Source: Barrientosiimonas humi
Lineage (GTDB): Bacteria > Actinomycetota > Actinomycetes > Actinomycetales > Dermatophilaceae
Direction: 5' to 3'
DNA: 64,000 nucleotides
Assembly: GCF_006716095.1 (NCBI RefSeq)
Contig: NZ_VFOK01000001.1
Span: 1,643,375-1,707,374 of the forward strand
The position numbers were made by a program, and so were the translations under genes. The notes under the pieces are model-generated. The model did not search any database. It worked only from the letters and a program-made list of their open reading frames with translations, and was not told the DNA's origin. Below, piece by piece: positions 19,233 through 28,461 of this stretch; the stretch's first letter is position 1; each line of letters begins with the position of its first letter.

Positions 19233-20173
19233 TACGGCGACTCCACCTTGGGCGCGACGGCCGAGGCGTCCTTGTCGAGCCCGTAGTGGCCGGAGCGGCC
19301 GGCGTACTCCTCGCGCAGCGCGAGCACCATGGCCACCTGCCCGACGGGCCGGGCGCCGTCGTCGATCGTGCTCATCGCCCCGCTGACCTCGGCGCTGTCG
19401 CGCAGCGCGGAGACCAGGCCGTCGGGTGCGCCAGTGGCGGGGTCGGGGGTGCCGTTGGAGACGCCCACGACCGGCCGTCCCGACAGGCCGACGGCGGTCA
19501 CCAGGTCGGCCCAGGCCGGTACGACGCGGTTCTCCCCGTCGGGCGCGGACAGCCCCGGCCACAGCACCACCGCCGAGTCGGCCCGGCGCGGCGCGTCGGG
19601 CGTGGCGCTCACCAGTCCGGCCTCCACGAGCACGTCGAGACCGGGGTTGGTGGCGCGGTCGCCGGGGTTGTCCTGCCGCACGCTGACCGCCTCGGCCAGC
19701 ACCAGGCCGCCGAGCCGGTTGGCCGGGACGGCCTGCGGGTCGGTGCCCTGCTCGCCCGCGGCCCGGCGCAGCGCGGCGGTGCGCTCGCCCTGCGACCCCT
19801 CGATCCACGACTCGTCGACCTCGACGCGCCCCGTGGGCGTGGCCCCGGCCTTGCGCAGCGTGTCCTCGGTGCTGCGCACCAGCGCGTCGGGGGTGCCGGG
19901 CAGCGTGATCACGACGACGTTGCGCCGGGCGAGCTGGCCGCTCACCACCTGCGGGGTCACGTCGGTGACGAACTGGTCCTGCCGCCGGCCGGCCTCGGCC
20001 GACTGGTCGAGCTGGTTGCGCAGCCCCTGCTTCTCGCCGCGCAGCTGGGTGACCTGCCCCTGCAGGGTCCCGGCCACCTGGTCCTGCAGCGAGGTCGCAC
20101 CGATCACCAGGCCGGTCGCGAGCGCGAGGAACACCGCCACGATCGAGACCAGGTGATAGCGGAAGTCGATCAC
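19232..20173 (-). CDS. mctB: MctB/SteB-family membrane protein
   Basis: A 313-residue homologue of M. tuberculosis Rv1698 (MctB, reported in copper homeostasis) and of SteB of Corynebacterium, which works with SteA in cell separation. It opens with DFRYHLVSIVAVFLALATG, a single membrane helix, followed by a coiled coil (QVTQLRGEKQGLRNQLDQ) and an extracytoplasmic alpha/beta domain. No metal-binding motif stands out, so a septal role is at least as likely as copper transport. The GTG at 20173 overlaps the steA stop as GTGA. Confidence 0.88.
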   Translation of the reverse strand: MIDFRYHLVSIVAVFLALATGLVIGATSLQDQVAGTLQGQVTQLRGEKQGLRNQLDQSAEAGRRQDQFVTDVTPQVVSGQLARRNVVVITLPGTPDALVRSTEDTLRKAGATPTGRVEVDESWIEGSQGERTAALRRAAGEQGTDPQAVPANRLGGLVLAEAVSVRQDNPGDRATNPGLDVLVEAGLVSATPDAPRRADSAVVLWPGLSAPDGENRVVPAWADLVTAVGLSGRPVVGVSNGTPDPATGAPDGLVSALRDSAEVSGAMSTIDDGARPVGQVAMVLALREEYAGRSGHYGLDKDASAVAPKVESP

Positions 20174-21348
20174 GTGAACACCCCCGTCACCCAGGACCAC
20201 ACGTCGTCCCAGCGGGCGCCGAGGACCTGGAGCATCGCCCCACCCGCCTGGGTGACCGAGAGGGCGACGACGAGCGAGAGGAGCCCGGCGAGCACGAGCA
20301 TCACGAGCGACCAGGTCGGCACGGTGTGGCGATAGAGCTGGCTCACGCCCTTGGCGTCGACCAGCTTGCCCCCGACCCGCAGCCGGGTGAGGAAGGTCGA
20401 GGCCATGCCGGCACGCCCCTTGTCGAGGAACTCCACGAGGGTCGCGTGCGTGCCGACCGCCACGATGAGGTTGGCGCCGAGGTCGTCGGCCAGCAGCATC
20501 GCGATGTCCTCGCTGGTTCCGGTCGCGGGGAAGACGACGGCGTCCTCGACCCCGAGCTCGCGCACCCGGTCCAGGCCGGGCGCCCGACCGTCGCGATAGG
20601 CGTGCACCACGATCTCCGCGCCGCCGGCGAGCGTGGCGTCGCTGACCGAGTCCATGTCGCCGACGATGAGGTCGGGGTGATAGCCCGCCTCGACCAGCGC
20701 GTCCGCGCCGCCGTCGACACCGATGAGCACCGGCTTCAGGTCGCGGATGAACGGCCGCAGGATCTGCAGGTCCTCCTTGTAGTGGTACCCGCGCACCACC
20801 ACCAGCACCGGCCGGTTGTCCATGTCGGTGCGGATCTCGGGCACGCCCACGCCGTTGAGCAGCAGGTCGCGCTCCTCGCGCAGATAGCTCATGGTGTTCT
20901 CGGCGAACGCCTCCATCTGCACCGACAGGCCCGAGCGAGCCTCGTCCATCAGCGTCGTCACCGACTCGTCGTCGAGCCGGGTGCCGCTCGCGACCACGAC
21001 CTCCCCGAGCCGCAGCGTGTTGTCCTCGACCACCCCCAGCTCGCCCTCGGCGATCTGCATGACCTCCTCGCCGACGTGGTCGACGAGCGGGATGCCGGCG
21101 TCGACGAGGATGCGCGGCCCGAGGTTGGGATAGCGCCCGCTGATCGAGCGGGCGGCGTTGACGACCGCCCGGGGACGGCAGGCGACCAGCGCCTCGGCGC
21201 TCACCTGGTCGATGTCGCGGTGGTTGATGATCGCGATGTCACCGGGGCGCAGGCGCTTGGTGAGGTTCTTGGTGCGTGCGTCGACCCGCACCGTGCCGCC
21301 GACACCGGCGGGCTGGGTGTGCTCTCGCCGACGCAGCGGGCTCCTCAT
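20170..21348 (-). CDS. steA: SteA-like cell-separation protein
   Basis: A homologue of Rv1697/SteA, 392 residues. The cytoplasmic part has SISGRYPNLGP, a thiamin-pyrophosphokinase-like fold with VGDMDSVSD, and FPATGTSEDIAMLLAD. Near the C-terminus a membrane helix (SLVMLVLAGLLSLVVALSV) is followed by a short tail. In Corynebacterium SteA and SteB form a complex controlling septal peptidoglycan hydrolysis. I chose the ATG at 21348, giving a length like Rv1697; a GTG at 21366 is possible. It lies 34 bases after recN. Confidence 0.9.
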   Translation of the reverse strand: MRSPLRRREHTQPAGVGGTVRVDARTKNLTKRLRPGDIAIINHRDIDQVSAEALVACRPRAVVNAARSISGRYPNLGPRILVDAGIPLVDHVGEEVMQIAEGELGVVEDNTLRLGEVVVASGTRLDDESVTTLMDEARSGLSVQMEAFAENTMSYLREERDLLLNGVGVPEIRTDMDNRPVLVVVRGYHYKEDLQILRPFIRDLKPVLIGVDGGADALVEAGYHPDLIVGDMDSVSDATLAGGAEIVVHAYRDGRAPGLDRVRELGVEDAVVFPATGTSEDIAMLLADDLGANLIVAVGTHATLVEFLDKGRAGMASTFLTRLRVGGKLVDAKGVSQLYRHTVPTWSLVMLVLAGLLSLVVALSVTQAGGAMLQVLGARWDDVWSWVTGVFT

Positions 21349-21382
21349 CGCCGCCCATCGTGCCACGCGGGCCCCCGCCCGC

Positions 21383-23158
21383 TCAGGAGGCCGAGGCGCG
21401 GCGCCGCCGGCCCTTGCGCGGGGTCGCGGGCTGCTGCGCGGTCGCCGCCACCAACTCGCGCGCGTGCTGGCGGGCGGTCTTGCTGTCGCTCTGGCCGCCG
21501 AGCATCCGGGCGAGCTCGGCCTCGCGGTCGCTGCCGTCGACGACGACCACGCCGCTGGCGGTGACCTGCCCGTCGTCCTGCTTGCGCACCACGAGGTGCT
21601 GGTCGGCGTACGCCGCCACCTGGGCCAGGTGCGTCACGACCACCACCTGCGCGTGCTGGGCGAGGGCGTGCAGCCGCGCCCCGACGTCGAGGGCCGCGGC
21701 GCCACCCACCCCGGCGTCGACCTCGTCGAACACGAACGTCGGCACGTCGCCGGAGGCGGTGACCACCTCGAGCGCGAGCATCACGCGGGACAGCTCGCCG
21801 CCGGAGGCGGCCTTGGCCACGGTGCGCGGCGTGACGCCGGGCCCGGCGGCGAGCAGGATCTCGACGTCGTCGACGCCGTGCCCGTGGGCGGTCACGACCC
21901 GGCCGTCGGGCAGGGTGAGGCCCTCCTCGCCCTCGTGCTGGCGTACGTCCACGCTCACCTGGGCCGAGCCCATCGCCAGGTGCGCGAGCTCTTCGGTGAC
22001 GCGGCGCCCCAGCTCCTGCGCCGCGGCCGTCCGGGCGGCGGTGAGGTCGGCGGCGGCCTGCCCCACCTGGGGTGCCAGCTCCTCGACCCGGGCCTGCAGC
22101 TGCTCGATGCGGTCGTCGGTGCCGGCCAGGTCGGCCGACTCGGCGGCGGCCGATCGGCTCCAGGTGAGCACCTCATCGATGGAGTCGCCGTACGTCCGCA
22201 GCAGCCCGGTGATGCGCGCGCGGCGGTCGTTGATCTCGGCCAGGCGCGCCGGGTCGCTGTCGAGGCCGGCCAGATAGCTGGCCAGGTCGCCGGACAGCTC
22301 GTTGACCAGGATGCCCAGCTCGGTGAGCCGGGCGGAGAGCTGGCCGAGCGCGGGGTCGAGGTCGGTCACCGGGCCGAGCGCGGCCCGCGCGCCTGCCACC
22401 AGCTCGACCACCGACGTCTGCTGCGGGTCGACCTGGTCCTCGTCGCCGGACATGGCGACCAGGGCGCTGCGGGCAGCCTCCTGCAGGGTGTCGACGTGAC
22501 CGAGCCGCTCGGCCTCCTCGCGCAACCGGTCGTCCTCGCCGGGTTGCGGGTCGACCTTCTCGATCTCCTCGAGCGCGGCGGTGAGCATGGCGAGGCGCTG
22601 GGCGCGGTTGCGCTGCTCGGTCACCAGGTCGGCGAGCTCGCGCCGGGCGGCCTGCCACTGCTGCAGCAGGTCGGCGTAGCGCTCGCGCGGCGCGGCGACG
22701 GCCTCGCCGCCGAACGCGTCGAGCACCACCCGGTGCTGCTCGGGCCGCTGCAGGCGCCACTGGTCGGACTGTCCATGCACCGCGACGAGCAGGTGGCCGA
22801 GGTCGGCCAGCACCGACACCGGCGCCGACCGGCCACCGACGTAGGCCCGGGACCGGCCCGCCTCGGCGACGGTGCGGGCCAGGATCAGGCCCTCGTCGAC
22901 GTCGCCCCCGGCCTCGGCGGCGCGGCGGGCGGCCGGGTGGTCGGCGGCCACGTCGACGAAGCCCTCGACCGAGGCCGACCCCGCCTGGGCGCGCACCCGG
23001 CCGCTGTCGGCGCGCTCGCCGAGCAGCAGCCCCAGCGCCGACACGACCATCGTCTTGCCGGCGCCCGTCTCGCCGGTCAGCACGTTCAGCCCAGGACCCA
23101 GCGGCACCGTGGCGTCGTCGATGACGCCCAGGCCTCGGATCCGGATCTCGCGCAGCAC
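21383..23158 (-). CDS. recN: DNA repair ATPase RecN
   Basis: An SMC-like ATPase of double-strand break repair, 591 residues. Walker A is GETGAGKT near residue 30. A long coiled-coil middle (about 160-370) is rich in Ala/Glu/Arg. The C-terminal head has the signature SGGELSRVMLAL and Walker B FVFDEVDAGVGG, then the THLAQVAAYAD switch. The GTG at 23158 has no ribosome site; a TACAGT box in a palindrome ends six bases upstream, suggesting a leaderless transcript. It heads the steA-to-kinase series and is cut off from tlyA-nadK by metE. Confidence 0.96.
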   Translation of the reverse strand: MLREIRIRGLGVIDDATVPLGPGLNVLTGETGAGKTMVVSALGLLLGERADSGRVRAQAGSASVEGFVDVAADHPAARRAAEAGGDVDEGLILARTVAEAGRSRAYVGGRSAPVSVLADLGHLLVAVHGQSDQWRLQRPEQHRVVLDAFGGEAVAAPRERYADLLQQWQAARRELADLVTEQRNRAQRLAMLTAALEEIEKVDPQPGEDDRLREEAERLGHVDTLQEAARSALVAMSGDEDQVDPQQTSVVELVAGARAALGPVTDLDPALGQLSARLTELGILVNELSGDLASYLAGLDSDPARLAEINDRRARITGLLRTYGDSIDEVLTWSRSAAAESADLAGTDDRIEQLQARVEELAPQVGQAAADLTAARTAAAQELGRRVTEELAHLAMGSAQVSVDVRQHEGEEGLTLPDGRVVTAHGHGVDDVEILLAAGPGVTPRTVAKAASGGELSRVMLALEVVTASGDVPTFVFDEVDAGVGGAAALDVGARLHALAQHAQVVVVTHLAQVAAYADQHLVVRKQDDGQVTASGVVVVDGSDREAELARMLGGQSDSKTARQHARELVAATAQQPATPRKGRRRRASAS

Positions 23159-23160
23159 GC

Positions 23161-23176
23161 CGTCACTGTAGTGACG
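23161..23176 (-). promoter_or_regulatory. palindrome with -10-like box before recN
   Basis: CGTCAC-TGTA-GTGACG is a perfect inverted repeat three bases from the recN start codon. On the minus strand it contains TACAGT (23170-23165), a TANNNT -10 six bases from the GTG. It does not match the actinobacterial LexA box. Confidence 0.4.
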
Positions 23177-23194
23177 AGGCCGGACACGACCCCA

Positions 23195-23229
23195 GGCTGC
23201 CCGCCGGCGGGCGTGCCGGACGGGCAGCC
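23195..23229 (-). terminator. terminator after metE
   Basis: GGCTGCCCG (23195-23203) and CGGGCAGCC (23221-23229) form a 9-base stem just past the metE stop. No U-tract. Confidence 0.55.
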
Positions 23230-23242
23230 CGGGGCCGCGCGC

Positions 23243-25522
23243 TCACCGGCCGGCGCGCACCTCGCGCGCCGAGCGCACCGCCCGCGCCGCGGCGACCAGG
23301 TTGGCGAGGGAGGCCCCGACCTCGGCCGACGACCGGGTCTTCAGCCCGCAGTCGGGGTTGACCCACAGCCGCTCCGCGGGCACCGCCCGCAGCGCCTCGC
23401 GCAACGAGGTCTCGATCTCGGCGACGGACGGCACCCGCGGGGAGTGGATGTCGTACACCCCGGGACCGACGCCCAGGTCGAACCCGACCTCGTTGAGGTC
23501 CTCGAGCACCTCCATGTGCGAGCGGGCCGCCTCGATCGAGGTGACGTCGGCGTCCAGCCCCGCGATCGCCTCGATCACGTCGCCGAACTCGGAGTAGCAC
23601 AGGTGCGTGTGCACCTGCGTCGCGTCGGCCACGCCCGAGGTCGCGAGCCGGAAGGCCCCGACCGCCCAGTCCAGGTATGCCGGCCGCTCCGCCCGGCGCA
23701 GCGGCAGCAGCTCGCGCAGGGCCGGCTCGTCGACCTGGATCACCGCGGTCCCGGCCTGCTCGAGGTCGAGGGTCTCGTCGCGGATCGCGAGCGCGACCTG
23801 GTCGGCGCTGGCGGCCAACGGCTGGTCGTCGCGCACGAACGACCAGGCGAGGATCGTGACCGGGCCGGTGAGCATGCCCTTGACCGGCTTGCTCGTGCGG
23901 CTGCTCGCATAGCTGATCCAGTCGACCGTCATCGGCTCCGGCCGCGCCACGTCACCGAACAGGATGGGTGGGCGCACGCACCGCGACCCGTAGGACTGCA
24001 CCCAGCCGGCCGACGTGGTGGCGAACCCCTCGAGCCGCTCGGCGAAGAACTGCACCATGTCGTTGCGCTCGGGCTCCCCGTGCACCAGCACGTCGAGCCC
24101 CAGCCCCTCCTGCAGCTCCAGCACCGCGTCGATCTCGGCGCGCATCCGCGCGACGTACTCCCCCTGGTCGATCCGGCCGCGCCGCAGGTCCGCGCGCGCC
24201 GACCGGATCTGGGCGGTCTGGGGGTAGGAGCCGATCGTGGTGGTGGGCAGCAGCGGCAGGTCGAGCCGCTCCGCCTGCAGCGCCCGGCGCTCGTCCGCGG
24301 GCAGCCGGCGCCGGTCGTCCTCGCCCAGCGCGGCGAGTCGGTCGCGCACGTCCTCCCGGTGCAGCCGCGGGTCGTCGCGGCGGCTCGCGAGGCCGGCCCG
24401 GGTGAGCTCCAGCTCGGCGGGCTCGTGGTCGGCGCCCGCGAGCGCGTCGGCGAGCGCGCGCACCTCGCGCACCTTCTCGGACCCGAACGCCAGCCAGGAC
24501 CGCAACCGGGCGTCCAGCCCGGGCTCGGCGGCGAGGGCGTACGGCACGTGCAGCAGGGAGCACGAGGTCGACACCGCGACCGAGGCTGCGTGCGCCCGCG
24601 CCGTCTCCAGGGCGTCGAGCGCGCGGTCGGGGTCGGTGCGCCAGACGTTGCGTCCGTCGACGACGCCGGCGACGACGTGCTTGCCGCGCAGCACCTCCGG
24701 CGGCGGCAGAGCCCCCGCGACCAGGTCGATCGCCAGGCCCTCGATGCCCGTGTCGTGCAGCTCCCGCAGCGCCTCGTCGGCGCGGCCGAAGTAGGTCGCG
24801 AGCAGGATGGCGGGCCGCTGCTGCGCCCCCGCGAGCCCGTCGTACGTCCGGCGCACCTGCGCCAGCTCCTCGCCCGAGAGGTCGGTCACCAGGGCGGGCT
24901 CGTCGATCTGCACCCACGCCGCCCCGGCGTCGGCGAGCCGGGCCAGCAGGTCGGCGTACAGCGGGACGAGCTCCTCGAGCCGGTCCAGCAGCGGCGCGTC
25001 CGAGCCGACCGCCTTGCTCAGCCGCAGGAAGGTGACCGGGCCGAGCACGACCGGGCGGGCCGGCACGCCGAGCTCGAGCGCGTCGGCCTCCGCGAGCTCG
25101 GCGAGCAGGGTCTCCGGGTGCAGCGAGAACTGCGTGCCGGGCGAGATCTCCGGGACGATGTAGTGGTAGTTCGTGTCGAACCACTTGGTCATCTCCAGCG
25201 GCGCCAGCTCGTCGGTGCCGCGCGCCGCGGCGAAGTAGCCGTCGAGCGGGTCGGCGAAGCCGGTGTAGCGCTCCGGCAGCGCGCCCAGCAGCACGGCGGT
25301 GTCGAGCACCTGGTCGTAGCGGCTGAAGGTGCCCACGGGCACCGAGTCGAGCCCGGCGTCGGCCAGCCCGCGCAGCTGCGTCTCGCGCAGCGCGCGGCCG
25401 GTGGCTGCGAGCTCGTCGGAGGTGAGGTCGCCCGCCCAGTAGGCCTCGAGCGCCTTCTTCAGCTCGCGCTTGGGGCCGATGCGGGGCAGCCCCAGCACGG
25501 TGGCGGTGAACGGTTCGGTCAT
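23243..25522 (-). CDS. metE: cobalamin-independent methionine synthase
   Basis: Transfers a methyl group from 5-methyl-tetrahydropteroyl-triglutamate to homocysteine without B12. The protein is 759 residues, the usual MetE length, with two (beta/alpha)8 barrels. The N-terminal one starts [17 protein letters not shown]. The C-terminal one holds the zinc ligands in HTHLCYSEF (near residue 638) and DCGLKTR (near 722). The ATG at 25522 follows CAGGAG at proper spacing. Upstream lies a cobalamin riboswitch, so the gene is expected to be off when B12 is present. It sits between nadK and recN, which are usually neighbours. Confidence 0.97.
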   Translation of the reverse strand: MTEPFTATVLGLPRIGPKRELKKALEAYWAGDLTSDELAATGRALRETQLRGLADAGLDSVPVGTFSRYDQVLDTAVLLGALPERYTGFADPLDGYFAAARGTDELAPLEMTKWFDTNYHYIVPEISPGTQFSLHPETLLAELAEADALELGVPARPVVLGPVTFLRLSKAVGSDAPLLDRLEELVPLYADLLARLADAGAAWVQIDEPALVTDLSGEELAQVRRTYDGLAGAQQRPAILLATYFGRADEALRELHDTGIEGLAIDLVAGALPPPEVLRGKHVVAGVVDGRNVWRTDPDRALDALETARAHAASVAVSTSCSLLHVPYALAAEPGLDARLRSWLAFGSEKVREVRALADALAGADHEPAELELTRAGLASRRDDPRLHREDVRDRLAALGEDDRRRLPADERRALQAERLDLPLLPTTTIGSYPQTAQIRSARADLRRGRIDQGEYVARMRAEIDAVLELQEGLGLDVLVHGEPERNDMVQFFAERLEGFATTSAGWVQSYGSRCVRPPILFGDVARPEPMTVDWISYASSRTSKPVKGMLTGPVTILAWSFVRDDQPLAASADQVALAIRDETLDLEQAGTAVIQVDEPALRELLPLRRAERPAYLDWAVGAFRLATSGVADATQVHTHLCYSEFGDVIEAIAGLDADVTSIEAARSHMEVLEDLNEVGFDLGVGPGVYDIHSPRVPSVAEIETSLREALRAVPAERLWVNPDCGLKTRSSAEVGASLANLVAAARAVRSAREVRAGR

Positions 25523-25650
25523 GCTTCGCTCCTGCGGTGCGGTCGGGAGGCCACCGCCCACGAGCGCGCACCACCGGACCGGGACGACGCCCCTTCGCGC
25601 AGGGGTCGACTCCGCAGCGGCCGGCACGCCCAGTCCACGAGGCGGGGACC

Positions 25651-25671
25651 GCCGGGCACGGCGTGCCCGGC
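25651..25671 (-). promoter_or_regulatory. hairpin downstream of the B12 box (expression platform)
   Basis: GCCGGGCAC-GGC-GTGCCCGGC is a perfect 9-base hairpin beginning seven bases past the B12 box. It may act as the switch's terminator or mask; there is no U-tract, so translational or Rho-dependent control is possible. Confidence 0.55.
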
Positions 25672-25860
25672 GCAGCAGGCAGGTCTTCGGACTTGCAGGC
25701 GCGCGGCACGGCGCCGCTCCTACTGGCCGTCGCTTCCCGGGCGCACCCAGTGCTCTTGACGGCGGTCGTTCCTGCTCACCGCTGCGGGACAGTCCCGGAG
25801 TCTCACCGGGTTCCCTCTCACCCCCACCGGCTCGTACGCCGGCGCGGGCTCGGCCCGGCA
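25672..25860 (-). promoter_or_regulatory. cobalamin (adenosylcobalamin) riboswitch of metE
   Basis: Read on the minus strand the leader has all family blocks in order: GGGAACCCGGTGAGACTCC, then CTGTCCCGCAGCGGTGAGC, a CACTGGG core, CCGGGAAGCGACGGCCAGTA, and the B12 box AGTCCGAAGACCTGCC (25693-25678). Ligand binding should lower metE expression. The whole 25523-26020 gap is this leader plus, upstream, a possible -10 (TAGGCT at 25925-25920); no other gene is seen in it. Confidence 0.93.
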
Positions 25861-26020
25861 CGATCGCCACTCGAGGGGCTCCTCAGGCGGACCGAGCCGG
25901 AGAACCAGCTACGCGTTCGAGCCTAACCAATGCGGGGCGGTCGCCGTGGTCGCCGGGGTGAGCGGGCGGACCTCGCCGGTGACTCTCCGTTGGGGCGTGT
26001 CATGCACCACCCCGGACCGG

Positions 26021-26920
26021 TCAGCGGGGTCCGCGTCCGCGCCAGCCCTGCACGGGCAGGTCGAACTTGGCGACCAGCCGGTCGACGAACGGCGCGGGCG
26101 TGAGGCGGGCGAGGTCGACGTTGCGGTCGCTGCGGCGCGCCTCGACCCGGGCGCCGGGCGGCAGCTCGAAGGAGCGGCGCCCGTCGAACCACAGCACCCC
26201 GCGCGCCTCGGTGCGCGGCACCATCTCGATGGCGAGCCGGGCCTGCGGGCCCAGCACGAGCGGCCGCGCGAACAGCGCGTGCGCCGAGATGGGGCAGACC
26301 AGCATCGCCTCGACGCCCGGCCAGATGACCGGACCGCCGGCCGAGAAGGCGTACGCCGTCGACCCGGTCGGCGTCGAGACGACCACCCCGTCGCAGCCCC
26401 AGGTCGACAGCGGTCGCCCGTCGATCTCGACGACCAGCTCCAGCATCCGCTCGCGGGCGGCCTTCTCGACGGTCGCCTCGTTGAGCGCCCAGCTGTGGCA
26501 GACGATCTCGCCGTCGACGCGCGCGAGCACCTCGAGGGTCTGGCGGCTCTCGACGGTCCAGCTGCGCTGCACGATGCCCTGGACGATGTGGTGGATGTCG
26601 TCGGGCTCGGCCTCGGCGAGGAACCCCACGTGGCCGAGGTTGATGCCGAGCAGCGGGATGCCCGACTCGCGCACGAGCTCGGCCGCCCGCAGGATCGTGC
26701 CGTCGCCGCCGAGCACCACGGTCAGCTCGGTTCCGGGCGCGGGCTCGGACACCTCGACCGGTTCGACGCCGTCGGCGCCGAGCAGCCCGAACTCGGCCAG
26801 CTCGGTGGGGTCGCCGCAGACCACGATGTCGTTGGCCCGCAGGCCTTCCACCAGGTCGCGGGCGACCTCGATCGCGCGCGGGCGACCGGGGTGCCCGACC
26901 AGCAGGATGCGACGGGTCAC
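26021..26920 (-). CDS. nadK: NAD kinase
   Basis: Phosphorylates NAD to NADP with ATP or polyphosphate. The 299-residue protein shows the GGDGT loop (VVLGGDGTILRAA, near residue 77), the conserved NLGHVGFLAE, and TPTGSTAYAFSAGGP in the C-terminal all-beta domain that binds NAD. The GTG at 26920 overlaps the tlyA stop as GTGA. Its length is normal for actinobacterial PpnK. Confidence 0.97.
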   Translation of the reverse strand: MTRRILLVGHPGRPRAIEVARDLVEGLRANDIVVCGDPTELAEFGLLGADGVEPVEVSEPAPGTELTVVLGGDGTILRAAELVRESGIPLLGINLGHVGFLAEAEPDDIHHIVQGIVQRSWTVESRQTLEVLARVDGEIVCHSWALNEATVEKAARERMLELVVEIDGRPLSTWGCDGVVVSTPTGSTAYAFSAGGPVIWPGVEAMLVCPISAHALFARPLVLGPQARLAIEMVPRTEARGVLWFDGRRSFELPPGARVEARRSDRNVDLARLTPAPFVDRLVAKFDLPVQGWRGRGPR

Positions 26921-27738
26921 CGGTCGGCTCGCTCGGCGGCGATGCGGTCAAACACTGCGCGCAGGTCCATCGCGCTCATCATGCCTTCCGTGCGCGCCGC
27001 GAGCCACAGCAGGTACTCCCGGTTGCCGGTGCCGCCGGTCACGGGGCTGTCGACCAGCCCGTGCGCGCGCAGCCCGTGCCGTGCCGCCTCGTCGACGACC
27101 GCCTCGGTGACCTCGGCCCGCTGCCGGGCAGAGCGCACCACGCCGGTGCGTCCGAGCACCTCGCGCCCCACCTCGAACTGCGGCTTCACCAGCACCACCA
27201 CGTCTCCCCCGGGCGTCGCCAGCGCGGCGAGCCGGTCGAGCACCAGGCGCAGCGAGATGAAGCTGAGGTCGCTCACCACCAGGTCGAACGGCCCGCCGAG
27301 GTCGTCCGCGCCCACCTCGCGCACGTTGGTCCCGGACCGCTCGACCACCCGCGGGTCCTCCTGCAGCTGCGTGACGAGCTGGCCGTGCCCCACGTCCAGC
27401 GCGGTCACCTGCCGCGCGCCCCGCTCCAGCAGCACCTGGGTGAACCCCCCGGTCGAGGCGCCCACGTCGAGGCAGCGCCGGCCGGTCGCGCTCAGGCCGC
27501 GCGGCCCGAAGGCGTCGAACGCCCCCACGAGCTTGTACGCCGCCCGCCCCACCCAGCGCTCCTGCTCGCCCTCGAGCTCGAGCACGTCGTCCGGGCCTAC
27601 GCGTTCGGACGCCTTGGCCACGACGACCCCGTCGCGCCGCACCCGCCCCGCGTCGACGTACGCCCGGGCCAGCGCCCGGCTGCGCGCCAGCCCGCGGGTG
27701 ACCAGCGCCTGGTCGACCCGGGAGCTCCCCTCACCCAC
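26917..27738 (-). CDS. tlyA: TlyA rRNA 2'-O-methyltransferase
   Basis: Methylates cytidine 2'-OH in 16S and 23S rRNA; in mycobacteria its loss gives capreomycin resistance. The protein has an S4 RNA-binding domain first (RVDQALVTRGLARSRALARAYV), then an FtsJ-like methyltransferase with the SAM loop DVGASTGGFTQVLLERGA and DLSFISLRLVL. I chose the GTG at 27738 (273 residues, close to M. tuberculosis TlyA at 268). Longer readings to 27819 would translate the dispersed repeat as protein. Confidence 0.93.
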   Translation of the reverse strand: MGEGSSRVDQALVTRGLARSRALARAYVDAGRVRRDGVVVAKASERVGPDDVLELEGEQERWVGRAAYKLVGAFDAFGPRGLSATGRRCLDVGASTGGFTQVLLERGARQVTALDVGHGQLVTQLQEDPRVVERSGTNVREVGADDLGGPFDLVVSDLSFISLRLVLDRLAALATPGGDVVVLVKPQFEVGREVLGRTGVVRSARQRAEVTEAVVDEAARHGLRAHGLVDSPVTGGTGNREYLLWLAARTEGMMSAMDLRAVFDRIAAERADR

Positions 27739-27766
27739 CTCCGGGGACCTCACCCCGCCACCCACG

Positions 27767-27863
27767 CCGGTCCAGCAGGCCCCAACATCCAAGCCGGTCG
27801 AGCAGGCCGCGAAACCCAAGCCGGTCGAGTAGGCCGTGAGGCACGAGCGGCCGTATCGAGACC
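27767..27863 (-). repeat. dispersed REP-like repeat, copy 2
   Basis: Minus-strand copy of the element at 1575-1643: GGTCTCGATACGGCC, then GGCCTACTCGACCGGCTTG, then GGCCTGCTCGACCGGCTTGG, with a third weaker unit (GGCCTGCTGGACCGG) at 27781-27767. It separates tlyA from the gene upstream. Confidence 0.65.
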
Positions 27864-27876
27864 CCCGCGGCCCGGC

Positions 27877-28461
27877 TCACGAATGAGCGTCACCGAGCCG
27901 CCGCTGCAGCGCCTCGTGCACCGCCTCGGCCGCACGCACATGGCTGGTCAGGTCGGCGCCCTGCGCCTGGTCGAACGCGGTCAGCGCCTCGTCCACCGCC
28001 GGGTCGCCCGTGCTGTCCCGGGCCGGCAGCTCCAGCCGTACGACGTCGGCCGCCTCCCGCTCGTCGCCGCCCTCCAGGTCTGGGTCCTGCTCGGGAGAGT
28101 TCTCGTCAGCGGCGTCGCGCCCTGCGGTATCGCGGTCGGCTTCGCCGCGCCCGGCGGCAACGTCGTCAGCGGCCTCGCGCCCGGCAGCCTCGCGGTCGGC
28201 TTCGTCAGAGGCCTCCCGATCAGCGGCGTGGCCGGGACCGGCAGCGCCCTCGGCGTCCTCGGCAGGCTCCTGCCCCGGCTGGCCCGATTCCCCCGCCCGG
28301 ACGGCACCGGCCGCAACACCGCTGCCGCCCACCGCACCCGGCTCGGGTCGCGGGGAGCTGAAAGAACCTGCTCCAGGGCCCTGGGACCCGGGCGGCCCCG
28401 GCCGGGGGACGGCGTGGCCGCCCTCCCCCGCACCGGGCCGGGTGTCCTCGGACTCGGTCAC
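27877..28461 (-). CDS. conserved small acidic protein next to tlyA
   Basis: A 194-residue protein, unrecognised beyond its position. The first 140 residues are low-complexity Gly/Ala/Glu/Asp, with a repeated AGREAADDVA/DRDAADE pattern. The last 45 fold as two helices with VDEALTAFDQAQ and HVRAAEAVHEALQRRL. A short protein with a similar C-terminus commonly lies between the HAD phosphatase and tlyA in actinobacteria (Rv1693 in M. tuberculosis is 58 residues), so the long N-terminus is a local expansion. The GTG at 28461 overlaps the histone-like gene by four bases. No function can be given. Confidence 0.7.
   Translation of the reverse strand: MTESEDTRPGAGEGGHAVPRPGPPGSQGPGAGSFSSPRPEPGAVGGSGVAAGAVRAGESGQPGQEPAEDAEGAAGPGHAADREASDEADREAAGREAADDVAAGRGEADRDTAGRDAADENSPEQDPDLEGGDEREAADVVRLELPARDSTGDPAVDEALTAFDQAQGADLTSHVRAAEAVHEALQRRLGDAHS

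Noticed and set aside
21158-25759. A 1,500-codon open frame opposite recN and metE
   Set aside because: Same reason: shadow of real genes on the minus strand.
27738-27819. Longer tlyA with an N-terminus from 27819
   Set aside because: The extra codons come from the dispersed repeat and precede the S4 domain with no family similarity.
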